From Solirubrobacteraceae bacterium (GTDB lineage Bacteria > Actinomycetota > Thermoleophilia > Solirubrobacterales > Solirubrobacteraceae), in the NCBI GenBank assembly GCA_025449845.1, contig JANWIP010000029.1, forward strand, positions 1-64,000: 64,000 nt of DNA, written 5' to 3'. The notes below the pieces were generated by a model, which made no database searches, was not told where the DNA came from, and saw only the letters and a list, made by a program, of their open reading frames with translations. Position 1 is the stretch's first letter; every line of letters starts with the position of its first letter. Below are positions 54,044-62,848 of this stretch, in pieces. A program made the position numbers and the translations under genes.

Positions 54044-55046
54044 CGATCGCGCTGACCCCCTCGCGCAGGCGCTGACCCGCGATCCAACTGTCGTCGTATA
54101 GGCGCCGCTGCCAACCCCCACCGGCGATGTTGAAGCGCTTCAGCGCACGTGTGGGCACTTCCAGGTCGTGCACCAGCCGCTGTCCATGGCCGGAGAGCAC
54201 CTCGCGGGCGCCGCGGCGAAATCCCAGGCCCTTCTCGGCCGGCAGATGCCACACGCCGATCGCGGCCGGATTCTCAACCGGCGGTGCCCCATGACGAGGA
54301 CCGGTCCAAACGCGCCGCGCTACAGACGCAAGGTTGTGGAGGTCCACGCGCCCCAGTGCCCAGGCCAGCGAGAGCAGGTGCTCCTCGGTGTGCACCGCAC
54401 GGTTCAGCTCGATTGCCCGCAGTTCGATCTCCTTGCAGATGGCCACCAGCGCCCGCAGATCCGAGGCGGCGCCGACCAGAAGCTCTCCGCCAACCCACCT
54501 GATGGAGGTGTCGGGCGCGCCCATGCGCCGCGCCAGCTCACCGATCTCCTGAGGCATCCAACCGGCGACGGGCCAGTCGGGCGAGTAGTCCATCTTGATG
54601 CAGCCGATGCTGGGAGCAGCCGGCGCGGCCGCAAAGACGCGCTGGGGATCAACCCAGACGCAATCGGTGTCCATCAGCCACAACTGACGGTCGGGATCGC
54701 TGCGTCCAGCGACGGCCAGGATTGCATCCCAGACGTACTGCGAGGCCATGAATTCGGCAGTATCCCCGACGGGTCGGTGCAGGTAATCGGCGTAAACCAC
54801 TTCCACTCCCAAAGCGCAAATCGCCTCCAGCAGTCGTGCCACGCGTCCGTCGCGCAGGCGAGTGTCGTTGGTGACGAGCACCAGATCGCAGTCGATCTCG
54901 CGCAGGCGCAGCGAGGCGGCCTGCACGAGCGCACACTCCAGGTAACGGACCGCCACAGCAGCCGCCCCGCGCGAGCGACTGCTGGGATAGTCGAACTGCT
55001 CGCCGGGGCTGTGCACGTACAGATACTGCACTACACAAGGCCGCAT
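54030..55046 (-). CDS. Putative GT-A-like glycosyltransferase or uncharacterised glycan protein
   Basis: A 338-residue protein from ATG 55046. The central segment CDLVLVTNDTRLRDG, then QLWLMDTDCVWVDP, has a DxD motif after a beta strand, the mark of metal-dependent GT-A transferases. WVGGELLVGAASDL and AVHTEEHLLSLAWALG further resemble distant GT-A families. I cannot name the family. It lies between a GT4 gene and the carbamoyltransferase cassette, divergent from the latter with 132 bases between starts. Repeats overlap its 3' end. Confidence 0.55.
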   Translation of the reverse strand: MRPCVVQYLYVHSPGEQFDYPSSRSRGAAAVAVRYLECALVQAASLRLREIDCDLVLVTNDTRLRDGRVARLLEAICALGVEVVYADYLHRPVGDTAEFMASQYVWDAILAVAGRSDPDRQLWLMDTDCVWVDPQRVFAAAPAAPSIGCIKMDYSPDWPVAGWMPQEIGELARRMGAPDTSIRWVGGELLVGAASDLRALVAICKEIELRAIELNRAVHTEEHLLSLAWALGRVDLHNLASVARRVWTGPRHGAPPVENPAAIGVWHLPAEKGLGFRRGAREVLSGHGQRLVHDLEVPTRALKRFNIAGGGWQRRLYDDSWIAGQRLREGVSAIVSRA

Positions 55047-55178
55047 ATTGCAGGTAGAATACGGAAAGCGACGTAACGTCCGCCTACGGTCATGGATCGA
55101 CCGAGACGAAGGCACCCATATGTCGGTTGACAGCGCGCACATGAGACCGGCAGTACATCCTCCACCAGGGAAGGCTCA

Positions 55179-57026
55179 ATGAGGATCATCGGAGTGAGCG
55201 GTATTGAGGGGACGATGGAGTTCAAGCGTCGTCATTGGCCGGGGCTAGAAGAGCGCGAGTACCGCATCTCCCAGGGCCACGACTCGGCCGCCGCGCTGGT
55301 GGTGGATGGCGAGGTGGTGGCAGCGGTCGCGCAAGAGCGGATCTCAAGACGCAAGCACACGGGCGAATTCCCTCAAGGAGCGATCGAGAGCTGCCTGGAG
55401 CAGGCGGACATGCAGGCGAGCGACGTCGATGCGGTGGTGCACTCCTTTGACTACCAGCCCTATCGCACGATGTACGCCCTGGACCCGATCTCCAGCGAGT
55501 GCTACCGCGATGTGCTCTCCCGCGAGGCTTTTGTCAAACACGTGCGGACGGCGCTGCCGGAGCTGCCCGAGGAGCGCATCGGCCATCTCGATCACCACAT
55601 GGCACACGCCGCCTCCGCTTACTACACGTCCGGCTGGGAGAAGTGCATGGTGGCGGTGATCGACGGAATGGGCGAGGCGCACGGAGCCACCATCTATCGC
55701 GCTGCCGGCGGCAAGCTTGAGCCGGTGCACCGAATCTCGGCGGCCAATTCGATCGGCATTTTCTACTCGGTGGTGACGCTGCATCTGGGCTTTGATTTCA
55801 ACTCTGATGAGTACAAGATCATGGGCCTGGCGCCATACGGCGACCCTGAGCGCCACCGCGCGTTCTTCGATGAGGCCGTGCAGCCGCGCGCCGACGGCGG
55901 CTGGGACATCGGACCGCTCAAGCTGAAGGGCACGCGCGAAGAGCGCGAGCGTCACGCGCTCACGCGGGCGCTGCTGGCCGAGCGACTGATCGCGCCACGC
56001 GAGCCTGACAGCGAGATCACAGACGAGCATCGCGATGTGGCGGCTGGCCTGCAGGCGTGCCTGGACCGTGCGATTCTGCACATGTGCGGGCATTTCGCCG
56101 CGCAACTGGGGATACGCAAGCTTGCGCTGGCAGGCGGCGTGGCGCTGAACACCACCGCCAACGGCCGCCTACTGGCCAGCGGAGTGGTCGATGAGATCTA
56201 CGTGCAGCCCGCGGCAGCCGACGATGGCTCGGCGCTCGGCGCGGCCCTGCATCACGCGGCGCAGGCGGGGGAGATTGTCAACCGCCGCTCACCAACGCCT
56301 TTCTACGGCCCTGAGCATCCACTGGAGCGCATCGAGCAGGCGCTGAGCTCCTACGAAGCCGACGGCTGGGAGTCCAGCGAGGGGGAGACGGACATTGATG
56401 TAGAGGTAACCCCCATGCCCAGCCTCGCCGCAACCTGCGAGGCGGCAGCGGAGCTGATCGCGCAAGGCGAGGTGATCGCGTGGTATCGCGGCCGCATGGA
56501 GTTCGGCCCCCGTGCCCTGGGCCACCGCAGCATCATGGCCGACCCTTCAAAGCCCGAGATGCGCGATCGCGTCAATGCGCTGGTGAAGATGCGCGAGGCC
56601 TTCCGCCCTTTTGCTCCGGCCGTAACGCTTGAGCAGGTGCACAGATGGTTTCAGACCGAGCCGGGCACCGAACTGCCCTATATGACGGTCAACCTCGACG
56701 TGCGCCCCGAGTACCGGGAGGACCTGCCGGCGATCACCCACGTGGATGGCTCGGCGCGAGTGCAGACGGTGAGCACAAACGACAATGCCGAGTTTCACGA
56801 ACTACTCGACGCGGTCGGGCGCCACACAGGCCGCGAGATGGTGCTCAATACGAGCTTCAACGTAAAGGGCCAGGCGATCGTGAACACGCCGGAGGAGGCA
56901 ATCGAGACCTTCCTCTCAACCGGCATCCAAGCGCTTTTCTTGCATAACACGATGGTACGTAAACGCGAGGTCTCTAGAATCAGCGAGTCGGCCGAGCAGG
57001 CCGCAGGAGCAGAGGGGAAGAGATGA
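55179..57026 (+). CDS. Carbamoyltransferase (NodU/CmcH family)
   Basis: A 615-residue enzyme. The N-terminal Kae1/ASKHA-like part has HDSAAALVVDGEVVAAVAQE, RISRRKHTGEFP, LDHHMAHAASAYYTSGW and GVALNTTANGRLL. The C-terminal YrdC-like part has WYRGRMEFGPRALGHRSIMA, NTSFNVKGQAIVNTPEEA. It moves a carbamoyl group from carbamoyl phosphate, through carbamoyl-AMP, to a hydroxyl of a sugar or small molecule. GGGAAGG precedes the ATG. It is the first of five coupled genes; its stop overlaps the monooxygenase start. The length and motifs are complete. Confidence 0.92.
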   Translation: MRIIGVSGIEGTMEFKRRHWPGLEEREYRISQGHDSAAALVVDGEVVAAVAQERISRRKHTGEFPQGAIESCLEQADMQASDVDAVVHSFDYQPYRTMYALDPISSECYRDVLSREAFVKHVRTALPELPEERIGHLDHHMAHAASAYYTSGWEKCMVAVIDGMGEAHGATIYRAAGGKLEPVHRISAANSIGIFYSVVTLHLGFDFNSDEYKIMGLAPYGDPERHRAFFDEAVQPRADGGWDIGPLKLKGTREERERHALTRALLAERLIAPREPDSEITDEHRDVAAGLQACLDRAILHMCGHFAAQLGIRKLALAGGVALNTTANGRLLASGVVDEIYVQPAAADDGSALGAALHHAAQAGEIVNRRSPTPFYGPEHPLERIEQALSSYEADGWESSEGETDIDVEVTPMPSLAATCEAAAELIAQGEVIAWYRGRMEFGPRALGHRSIMADPSKPEMRDRVNALVKMREAFRPFAPAVTLEQVHRWFQTEPGTELPYMTVNLDVRPEYREDLPAITHVDGSARVQTVSTNDNAEFHELLDAVGRHTGREMVLNTSFNVKGQAIVNTPEEAIETFLSTGIQALFLHNTMVRKREVSRISESAEQAAGAEGKR

Positions 57027-58036
57027 TGAGGAGCGAGAGCTTTACGGTTTTTTCGACCTGTCCCCAATCGCGGGACATCTCAAGCGAGGAGTACGCACGC
57101 AGCGTGGCCGAGGTGGCCCGCTGGAGTGAGCAGGCGGGCTGCGAGGGAATGTTGGTGTACACCGACAATGGCATCGCCGACCCGTGGCTGGTCTCACAGC
57201 TGATCCTGACATCGACCGAGCGCCTGGCGCCATTGGTGGCGGTGCAACCGGCCTATATGCACCCTTACTCGGTGGCCAAGATGGTGACATCGCTGGCGTA
57301 TATGCACGGCCGCAAGCTGTATCTGAACATGCTGGCGGGGGGCTTCCGCAATGATCTCCTGGCGCTGAACGACCCAACCCCTCACGATGAGCGCTATGAA
57401 CGGACGGTGGAGTACACGCAGATCGTGACAGCGCTGCTGGCCGGAGAGACGGTGACGCGCACAGGCAAGTACTACACCGTCGACAAGCTAAGCCTGACGC
57501 CGCCCCTGCCGCAAGAGCTGCAACCGGGAATCCTGATCTCAGGCTCCTCCCCCGCGGGCCTGCAGGCCGCGCACAGCATCGGGGCGACGCCCGTGAAGTA
57601 CCCCAAGCGCGCACACGAGGAGCCCGATCAGCAGGAGGAGGTGCAAGGCGCGGGGATCAGAGTGGGCATCGTCACGCGCCCGGACTCCCAGGCAGCGTGG
57701 CAGGTGGCACACGAGCGCTTTCCCGAGGATCGCAAAGGCCAGATCGCACATACGCTGGCGATGAAGGTGTCAGATTCACACTGGCACCGCCAGCTCTCGG
57801 AGATGGCCGGTGAGGAGGGCGAGCGCGACGAGCAGGACCCTTACTGGCTACATCCATTTGAGAACTACTCCACGTTCTGCCCGTATCTGGTGGGCAGCTA
57901 TGAGCAGGTGGCAGCCGAGCTGGGGCGCTACGTGCAATTGGGCTATGGCTGTTTCATCCTCGATATACCGCCATCAGAGGAGGAGCTGCACCACATCGGT
58001 GCGGTCTTTGAGCAAACGCGCGCCGCGGTCAAGTGA
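57023..58036 (+). CDS. Luciferase-like (LLM) flavin-dependent monooxygenase
   Basis: A 337-residue member of the bacterial luciferase superfamily, a TIM barrel using reduced FMN. Family features are WSEQAGCEGMLVYTDNGIAD, PLVAVQPAYMHPYSVAKMVT, LNMLAGGFRNDL, and the C-terminal YLVGSYEQVAAELGRYVQLG. Relatives in biosynthetic clusters hydroxylate carrier-bound substrates. The neighbouring adenylation enzyme and carrier protein make that role plausible here. It starts ATGATG overlapping the carbamoyltransferase stop, and its own stop overlaps the GTG of the next gene. Confidence 0.87.
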   Translation: MMRSESFTVFSTCPQSRDISSEEYARSVAEVARWSEQAGCEGMLVYTDNGIADPWLVSQLILTSTERLAPLVAVQPAYMHPYSVAKMVTSLAYMHGRKLYLNMLAGGFRNDLLALNDPTPHDERYERTVEYTQIVTALLAGETVTRTGKYYTVDKLSLTPPLPQELQPGILISGSSPAGLQAAHSIGATPVKYPKRAHEEPDQQEEVQGAGIRVGIVTRPDSQAAWQVAHERFPEDRKGQIAHTLAMKVSDSHWHRQLSEMAGEEGERDEQDPYWLHPFENYSTFCPYLVGSYEQVAAELGRYVQLGYGCFILDIPPSEEELHHIGAVFEQTRAAVK

Positions 58037-59595
58037 GCACTGAGATGCTGCACGAGCGGGTGTCGCTCGCAAGTGAACGCTGGCCCGCACAGACTGCCGT
58101 GGTGATGGACGAGGAGCGCCTGTCCTATGCGGAGCTGGAGGCTGCCAGCAATCGCTTGGCAAGGCTTTTACGCCAACGAGGTGTACAAAGCGGCGAGCGA
58201 GTATGCCTGCTGCAACCCAAGTCGCCAGCGGCGATCGTGAGCATGCTGGCGACGCTCAAAGCAGGCGGCGTATATGTGCCAGTGGACATCGCCAGCCCCG
58301 CCGTGAGAGTGCAGCGCATCCTCGATGTGGCAGAGCCGCGCGTCGTACTGGCGACCCAGACGGCAGGCAAACTCAGTGGCGAATTGAAAATCAAAGGCGA
58401 ACTGGGTTGTGCAGAAGGAGAACTGGAAGGCGCCAAGTTTGGCCCGCTAGAGGTCGCCCAGCAAGACAACGAGGCCCCACCAAGCGAGACCAGCCCCGCG
58501 GATGCGGCCCACATCCTTTTCACCTCAGGCTCCACAGGCGTACCCAAAGGCGTGGTGATAACGCACGCAATGGTCGCGGCCTTCCTGGACTGGGCCCTGC
58601 CATATTTCGGGCACAAGCCCGGAGATCGCATCTCCGGTCACCCGCCGCTTCACTTCGACCTCTCCACTTTCGACATCTACGGCACGCTCTCAAGCGGCGG
58701 CGAGCTTCACCTCGTAGGCCCCAAGGTGCTGCTGCCAGCACACCTGGCGAAGTTCATCCGCGAGAGCGAACTGACGCAGTGGTTCTCGGTGCCTTCGACC
58801 TTCGCCTATATGGTGAAAGGCAACGCGATCGAAGAGGGCGACTTCCCAAGCCTGGAGCGAGTGGTGTGGTGCGGCGAGGTGCTCGCCCCGGCGGTGCTGG
58901 TGCATTGGATGCAGCGCGTGCGAAAGCCTAGTTACACCAACCTCTACGGACCCACGGAGGCCACGATCGCCTCTAGCTATTACACGGTGAAAGAGACGCC
59001 AAAGGACACCAGCGTGCCGATCCCGATCGGCGAGCCGTGCGGCGGCGAGGACATTCTGGTACTGGACGAACACCTCAAAGGTGTCCCACCGAAAGAGACC
59101 GGCGAGCTGTGCATCGCGGGCGCCGGCCTGAGCCCGGGCTACTGGCGCGATGAGGAGAAAACCGCGGAGGCCTTCCTCACCCAGCCCGGCAGCGGACTGA
59201 GGGTGTACCGCACAGGCGACCTAGGCCGCAAGGACGAGCAGGGCATATTGCACTACGCCGGGCGTGTGGACTCACAGATAAAAAGCCGCGGCTACCGCAT
59301 CGAGCTCGGCGAGATTGAGACGGCGCTGAGCGCGATCGCGGACGTGGGTGAATGCGCGGTGGTCGCCGTGCCCAGCGAGGGCTTCGAGGGCACAGCAATC
59401 TGCTGCGCATGGAGCTCAAAGCCCGACAGCGAGCTGGACGCCCCCAAACTGCGCAAGGCGCTGAGCGAGGCGCTGCCCTCCTACATGCTGCCGGCCAAAT
59501 GGCTGCACCTGCCCGAGCTGCCCCGCAACGTGAGCGGCAAGATCGACCGCAGAGGACTCAAAGAACGTTTCGCAACGGAGGTGAGCGGTGTCTGA
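58033..59595 (+). CDS. Stand-alone adenylation enzyme (amino-acid type AMP ligase)
   Basis: A 520-residue ANL-superfamily enzyme. Core motifs are LFTSGSTGVPKGV (A3, 162-174), HFDLSTFDIYGTL (A4, 207-219), YGPTEATIASS (A5), YRTGDLGRKDEQG (A7), GRVDSQIKSRGYRIELGEIE (A8) and SGKIDRR (A10). The Asp in A4 at the position that binds an alpha-amino group (D209) suggests an amino acid substrate. It activates the substrate with ATP and would load it on the adjacent carrier protein, like DltA with DltC. There is no condensation domain. The GTG overlaps the previous stop. Confidence 0.9.
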   Translation: MSTEMLHERVSLASERWPAQTAVVMDEERLSYAELEAASNRLARLLRQRGVQSGERVCLLQPKSPAAIVSMLATLKAGGVYVPVDIASPAVRVQRILDVAEPRVVLATQTAGKLSGELKIKGELGCAEGELEGAKFGPLEVAQQDNEAPPSETSPADAAHILFTSGSTGVPKGVVITHAMVAAFLDWALPYFGHKPGDRISGHPPLHFDLSTFDIYGTLSSGGELHLVGPKVLLPAHLAKFIRESELTQWFSVPSTFAYMVKGNAIEEGDFPSLERVVWCGEVLAPAVLVHWMQRVRKPSYTNLYGPTEATIASSYYTVKETPKDTSVPIPIGEPCGGEDILVLDEHLKGVPPKETGELCIAGAGLSPGYWRDEEKTAEAFLTQPGSGLRVYRTGDLGRKDEQGILHYAGRVDSQIKSRGYRIELGEIETALSAIADVGECAVVAVPSEGFEGTAICCAWSSKPDSELDAPKLRKALSEALPSYMLPAKWLHLPELPRNVSGKIDRRGLKERFATEVSGV

Positions 59596-59902
59596 AACAG
59601 AAGTCGTAGCGGTCATCGATCGCATCTTCAGCGAGACGCTCAGCATCACACCGCCGGCCCCGGACGTTGACATCATCGACGCCGCGCTGCTGGATTCGCT
59701 GGGGCTGGTAACGCTGCTGTTCGAGATCGAGCAGGAGCTGGGGCTGCAGATGCCGCTGGAGTCCTTGGAGGTCGACGACTTCCGCAGCATCGGGCTGATC
59801 GCGCAACTGATCGTGCGTATGCAGAGCGGCAAGCAAGGCAATGTTTTTGAGGAGGGGGATGGGCCGGTGGATGCGGACATGAATGGAGCGCAGAGCGCAT
59901 GA
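59588..59902 (+). CDS. Acyl/peptidyl carrier protein
   Basis: A 104-residue carrier protein. The phosphopantetheine site is S37 in ALLDSLGLVTLLFEIEQELG. The usual four-helix core ends near residue 78, and an acidic tail of about 25 residues follows (GNVFEEGDGPVDADMNG). The adenylation enzyme overlaps it, and the GNAT overlaps its end, so it is probably the hub that holds the activated amino acid. The GTG at 59588 is the start. The extra tail is unusual for small carriers. Confidence 0.9.
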   Translation: MSETEVVAVIDRIFSETLSITPPAPDVDIIDAALLDSLGLVTLLFEIEQELGLQMPLESLEVDDFRSIGLIAQLIVRMQSGKQGNVFEEGDGPVDADMNGAQSA

Positions 59903-60984
59903 GCGAGATCCGTCCCATGCGCCGCGAGGATGTCGAGGAGGTAGCGCACCTCTACCGCTTCGTGGACAACTCCGATTGGCGTATCCCGGCAGAGGAGCTG
60001 CCGACATGGTTCAAGCGCACGCTGTTTGACCACCCTTGGGCTGATCCGGAGATCCCCAGCCTGGTCTACGTGGACGACAGCGGCGAGATACTGGGCTTCA
60101 TCGGCTCGCACGTGCGCCGTATGCGCTTTGACGGCCAGCCGCTGCGACTGGCCGCAGGCGGCCCGCTGATCGCCCATCCCAAGGTGCGCAACCGCGGTGT
60201 GGGAGCGCTCCTGTGGCGGCGTTACATAACGGGGCCGCAGGAGCTGACGATTACCGACGGCGCCTCCGAGCAGATGCGCAAGATCTTCGAGTTGATGGGC
60301 GGACAGATGATGCACCCCAGCAGCATGAAGTGGGTACGCGTATTCAGGCCTTGGAGCTATGTGGGCAATCGCGCGCTGTACAGCAACATGTGGGTGCGCC
60401 ACAAGGTCAGGCCGTGGCTGCGCACGACGCTGCCCGCTTTGGATCGTCCCACCACACGCGCGATCTCACGCTTCCATCTCCCTCCGGCGCAAGGCACGAG
60501 CGATGAACTGCTGACGCCCGAGCTGGTGCTGGAGCACATGCCGCAGATCACCCGCTCGCTGCGCCTGGTGCCCGACTACGACGAGCAGTTTCTTGAGTGG
60601 GTGTTCGAGGAGATGCATTACAACCGCACCTGGGGTCAACCGCATCGGCGACTGGTGCGCGGCGAGGACGGCAGAGTGCTCGGCTGGTATGTGTACTTCC
60701 GTCAACCGCAGGAAAGCTGCATGGTTCTGCAGCTGGCAGCCCAGAGCCGCAATGCGGGAGCGGTGATCGACAATCTGTTCGCCCACGCCGTGGCAGGCGG
60801 CGGTGCTGCGGTGCAAGGCCGGGTAGAGGCACACATCCTCGCGCCCGTGGCCCACCGGGGAGCAATGTTCCGCTTCAACGCCAGGTCGCTGGTGCACAGC
60901 CCCAATCCCGAACTGATCGGAGCGATCACCTCAGGCCACGCCCTGCTCTCGCGCTTTGAGGGCGAGTGGTGGATGGCGACTTAG
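59899..60984 (+). CDS. GNAT-type acyl/aminoacyl transferase
   Basis: A 361-residue protein with an N-terminal GNAT domain: IRPMRREDVEEVAHLYRFVD, then ILGFIGSHVRRMRF, and the acyl-pantetheine site VRNRGVGALLWRR. A second half (from about 215) has a related alpha/beta layout (EQFLEWVFEEMHYNRTWG; VLGWYVYFRQPQ), possibly a tandem GNAT. It could move the group from the carrier to a sugar amino group or other acceptor. It closes the five-gene operon with an ATGA overlap. The acceptor is unknown. Confidence 0.78.
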   Translation: MSEIRPMRREDVEEVAHLYRFVDNSDWRIPAEELPTWFKRTLFDHPWADPEIPSLVYVDDSGEILGFIGSHVRRMRFDGQPLRLAAGGPLIAHPKVRNRGVGALLWRRYITGPQELTITDGASEQMRKIFELMGGQMMHPSSMKWVRVFRPWSYVGNRALYSNMWVRHKVRPWLRTTLPALDRPTTRAISRFHLPPAQGTSDELLTPELVLEHMPQITRSLRLVPDYDEQFLEWVFEEMHYNRTWGQPHRRLVRGEDGRVLGWYVYFRQPQESCMVLQLAAQSRNAGAVIDNLFAHAVAGGGAAVQGRVEAHILAPVAHRGAMFRFNARSLVHSPNPELIGAITSGHALLSRFEGEWWMAT

Positions 60985-61018
60985 GTGAACTGGCCTGGCG
61001 GTCGGTCAGGCTCTCTGA

Positions 61019-62158
61019 TTAGCCCTCGCGCAAGCCCAAGGCACGCTCGACCGAGCGCAAGGTGCGCTCGGTGTCGTGACTCTCAAGCGTGGCGAGACGC
61101 GCTGTCTCACCCTCGGCACGGCGACGCACGGGGTCCTCGTGGTAGGCCGCCACCACCTCGGCCAACGCGCGGGCATCGTGGGGCGGCGAGACGATCACGC
61201 CTCCACCGGGAGGAATCAGACCGTGAGCGCCCTCGGAGTCGGTGGCCACCACCGGCACACCTACAAGCTGAGCCATGACGATCACGCGCGGCTCACCCTC
61301 GGTGGGGCTGGGCGCGAACACCAAGAGGTCGCAGGCGGACAGGAAGGACTCAACCTGACCGCGCACGTTGGGCACGAAGCGCACGCGCTCGCCATAGGGA
61401 CGTGCGCGCTCACGCAGCTCGTCCTCCTGCTCGCCCTCGCCGGCCAGCACCAGCAACACGTCCTCATCCTCCAAGTGCGCCATCGCGTCGATCACCACGT
61501 CGTTGCGCTTGCGCGGGTGAAAACGCGAGATGCAGCCGAGCACGAGCGTGTCCTCCCCCACCCCCCAGGCACGACGCAGCTCGGTGCGGCTGAGATGCCC
61601 AAAGCCGACCGACTCGACGTCGACCAGGTTGGGGACCACTTCGATCTTCTCCGCCGGCACGCCGACCTGCACGATCGAGCGCTTGGTGCCCTCGGAGATC
61701 GCGATGATGCGCTGCGTTCGCCGCGCCGCCAACGCGTAGAGCAGGCGCGCGACGCCGCGGCGCAGCTGCATCGGCACGGGACCCCACTCGGCCCAGACGA
61801 TCTCCCCCGTGAGGCGCTTGGGCAGCAACGCGCACAGCAGTTGCTCCTTCTTGAAGTGCAACAACAGCACCCCGATCGGCTGCTCGGCGCGCAGCGCTCG
61901 CACCAGGCGCCAGAGGATCAGCGGTGTCTTGGGCAGAATCCGTGCCAGCGAGCCGCTGCTGAGCTTGGGGCCAAGCTCGATCGTGTGCACGGGCACATCG
62001 GTGTTGGCCGCCAGGTCCGTGAGGTTGGTGAGCAGCACGACGTCGTGCCCTCTTGCAACCAGTGCGGCGAGCAAGTCGACGTTGGCGTACTCAGCGCCGC
62101 CGCGCTCAGTCGTCGTCTGGATTGAGACGATGCGATTTGGGCGCACTGAAGAAGTCAT
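61019..62158 (-). CDS. GT4-family glycosyltransferase (paralogue of the gene at 52772)
   Basis: A 379-residue GT-B transferase that starts RIVSIQTTTERGGAEYANVD after a short lead. It shares VWAEWGPVPMQLRRGVARLL and VPAEKIEVVPN with the protein at 52772. The donor half has LVLGCISRFHPRKRNDVVID and FAPSPTEGEPRVIVMAQLVG. It converges on the GNAT gene with a 34-base gap. The pair of paralogues brackets the carbamoyltransferase cassette, so the two enzymes may add similar sugars to the tailored glycan. Confidence 0.87.
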   Translation of the reverse strand: MTSSVRPNRIVSIQTTTERGGAEYANVDLLAALVARGHDVVLLTNLTDLAANTDVPVHTIELGPKLSSGSLARILPKTPLILWRLVRALRAEQPIGVLLLHFKKEQLLCALLPKRLTGEIVWAEWGPVPMQLRRGVARLLYALAARRTQRIIAISEGTKRSIVQVGVPAEKIEVVPNLVDVESVGFGHLSRTELRRAWGVGEDTLVLGCISRFHPRKRNDVVIDAMAHLEDEDVLLVLAGEGEQEDELRERARPYGERVRFVPNVRGQVESFLSACDLLVFAPSPTEGEPRVIVMAQLVGVPVVATDSEGAHGLIPPGGGVIVSPPHDARALAEVVAAYHEDPVRRRAEGETARLATLESHDTERTLRSVERALGLREG

Positions 62159-62287
62159 ACTATCCGGGCGGGATCGGCATGGTCGCGGGTATCCAGTAGG
62201 CCCGCATGCGGAACTGCGGCCGGCAGCCGCTGGTCTTTGAGGCCCGCGGCCGCTGCTCTGTACCGCGAGTTCAGGCCCTCCGCGAAC

Positions 62288-62731
62288 TCAGGTAGTCCTG
62301 ATGATGAGCACCGAGCAGGGCGCGTGGTGGGAGACCTTGTTGGGCACCGAACCCAACAGGAAGCGCTTGGCGCCCGTCATGCCCTTGTTGCCGACCACGA
62401 TCAGGTCGGCCTCGCGCTCCTCGGCTACATCCAGGATGGCATCGGCAGGATCGCCCTGGCGCGAGTAGATGTTGACGGTGACGCCCGCCCCCCGGGCCAG
62501 CTCCGCGGCGGTTTCAAGCGTCGCATCAACATCCTCGCGCGGGTTGATCGCCCATTCAAGTTCCTCGGGAGTGTCGCGGCGCTCTTCACGCAGACGCTGC
62601 GCGGGCACAGGCTCGTAAGCGCTGACGATCTCCAAGGTCGCCCCTACCGCGCCGGCGAGGTCGACTGCCTGGTGCACGGCCTGGGAGGCGGTATCCGAAC
62701 CGTCGGTGCCCACAACGATCGATCTGAACAT
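62288..62731 (-). CDS. Universal stress protein (UspA family)
   Basis: A 147-residue single-domain UspA protein. It begins IVVGTDGSDTASQAVHQAVD, and the ATP-binding GNKGMTGAKRFLLGS and following VPNKVSHHAPCSVLIIR are intact, so it is an ATP-binding type. It is a cytoplasmic stress-tolerance protein with no clear link to the glycan genes. It is divergent from the cpsB-like gene. Confidence 0.92.
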   Translation of the reverse strand: MFRSIVVGTDGSDTASQAVHQAVDLAGAVGATLEIVSAYEPVPAQRLREERRDTPEELEWAINPREDVDATLETAAELARGAGVTVNIYSRQGDPADAILDVAEEREADLIVVGNKGMTGAKRFLLGSVPNKVSHHAPCSVLIIRTT

Positions 62732-62848
62732 GATTCTCCCTCTGGCTCCTAGCCCGCTTGGTCTCAGCTGTGGTTTCGAGTTATCGGCGCAACGGCAGCG
62801 ACGATCATACCCCGCCTACCGACGAGCCTATCGGGCTCGGTCCCTATC

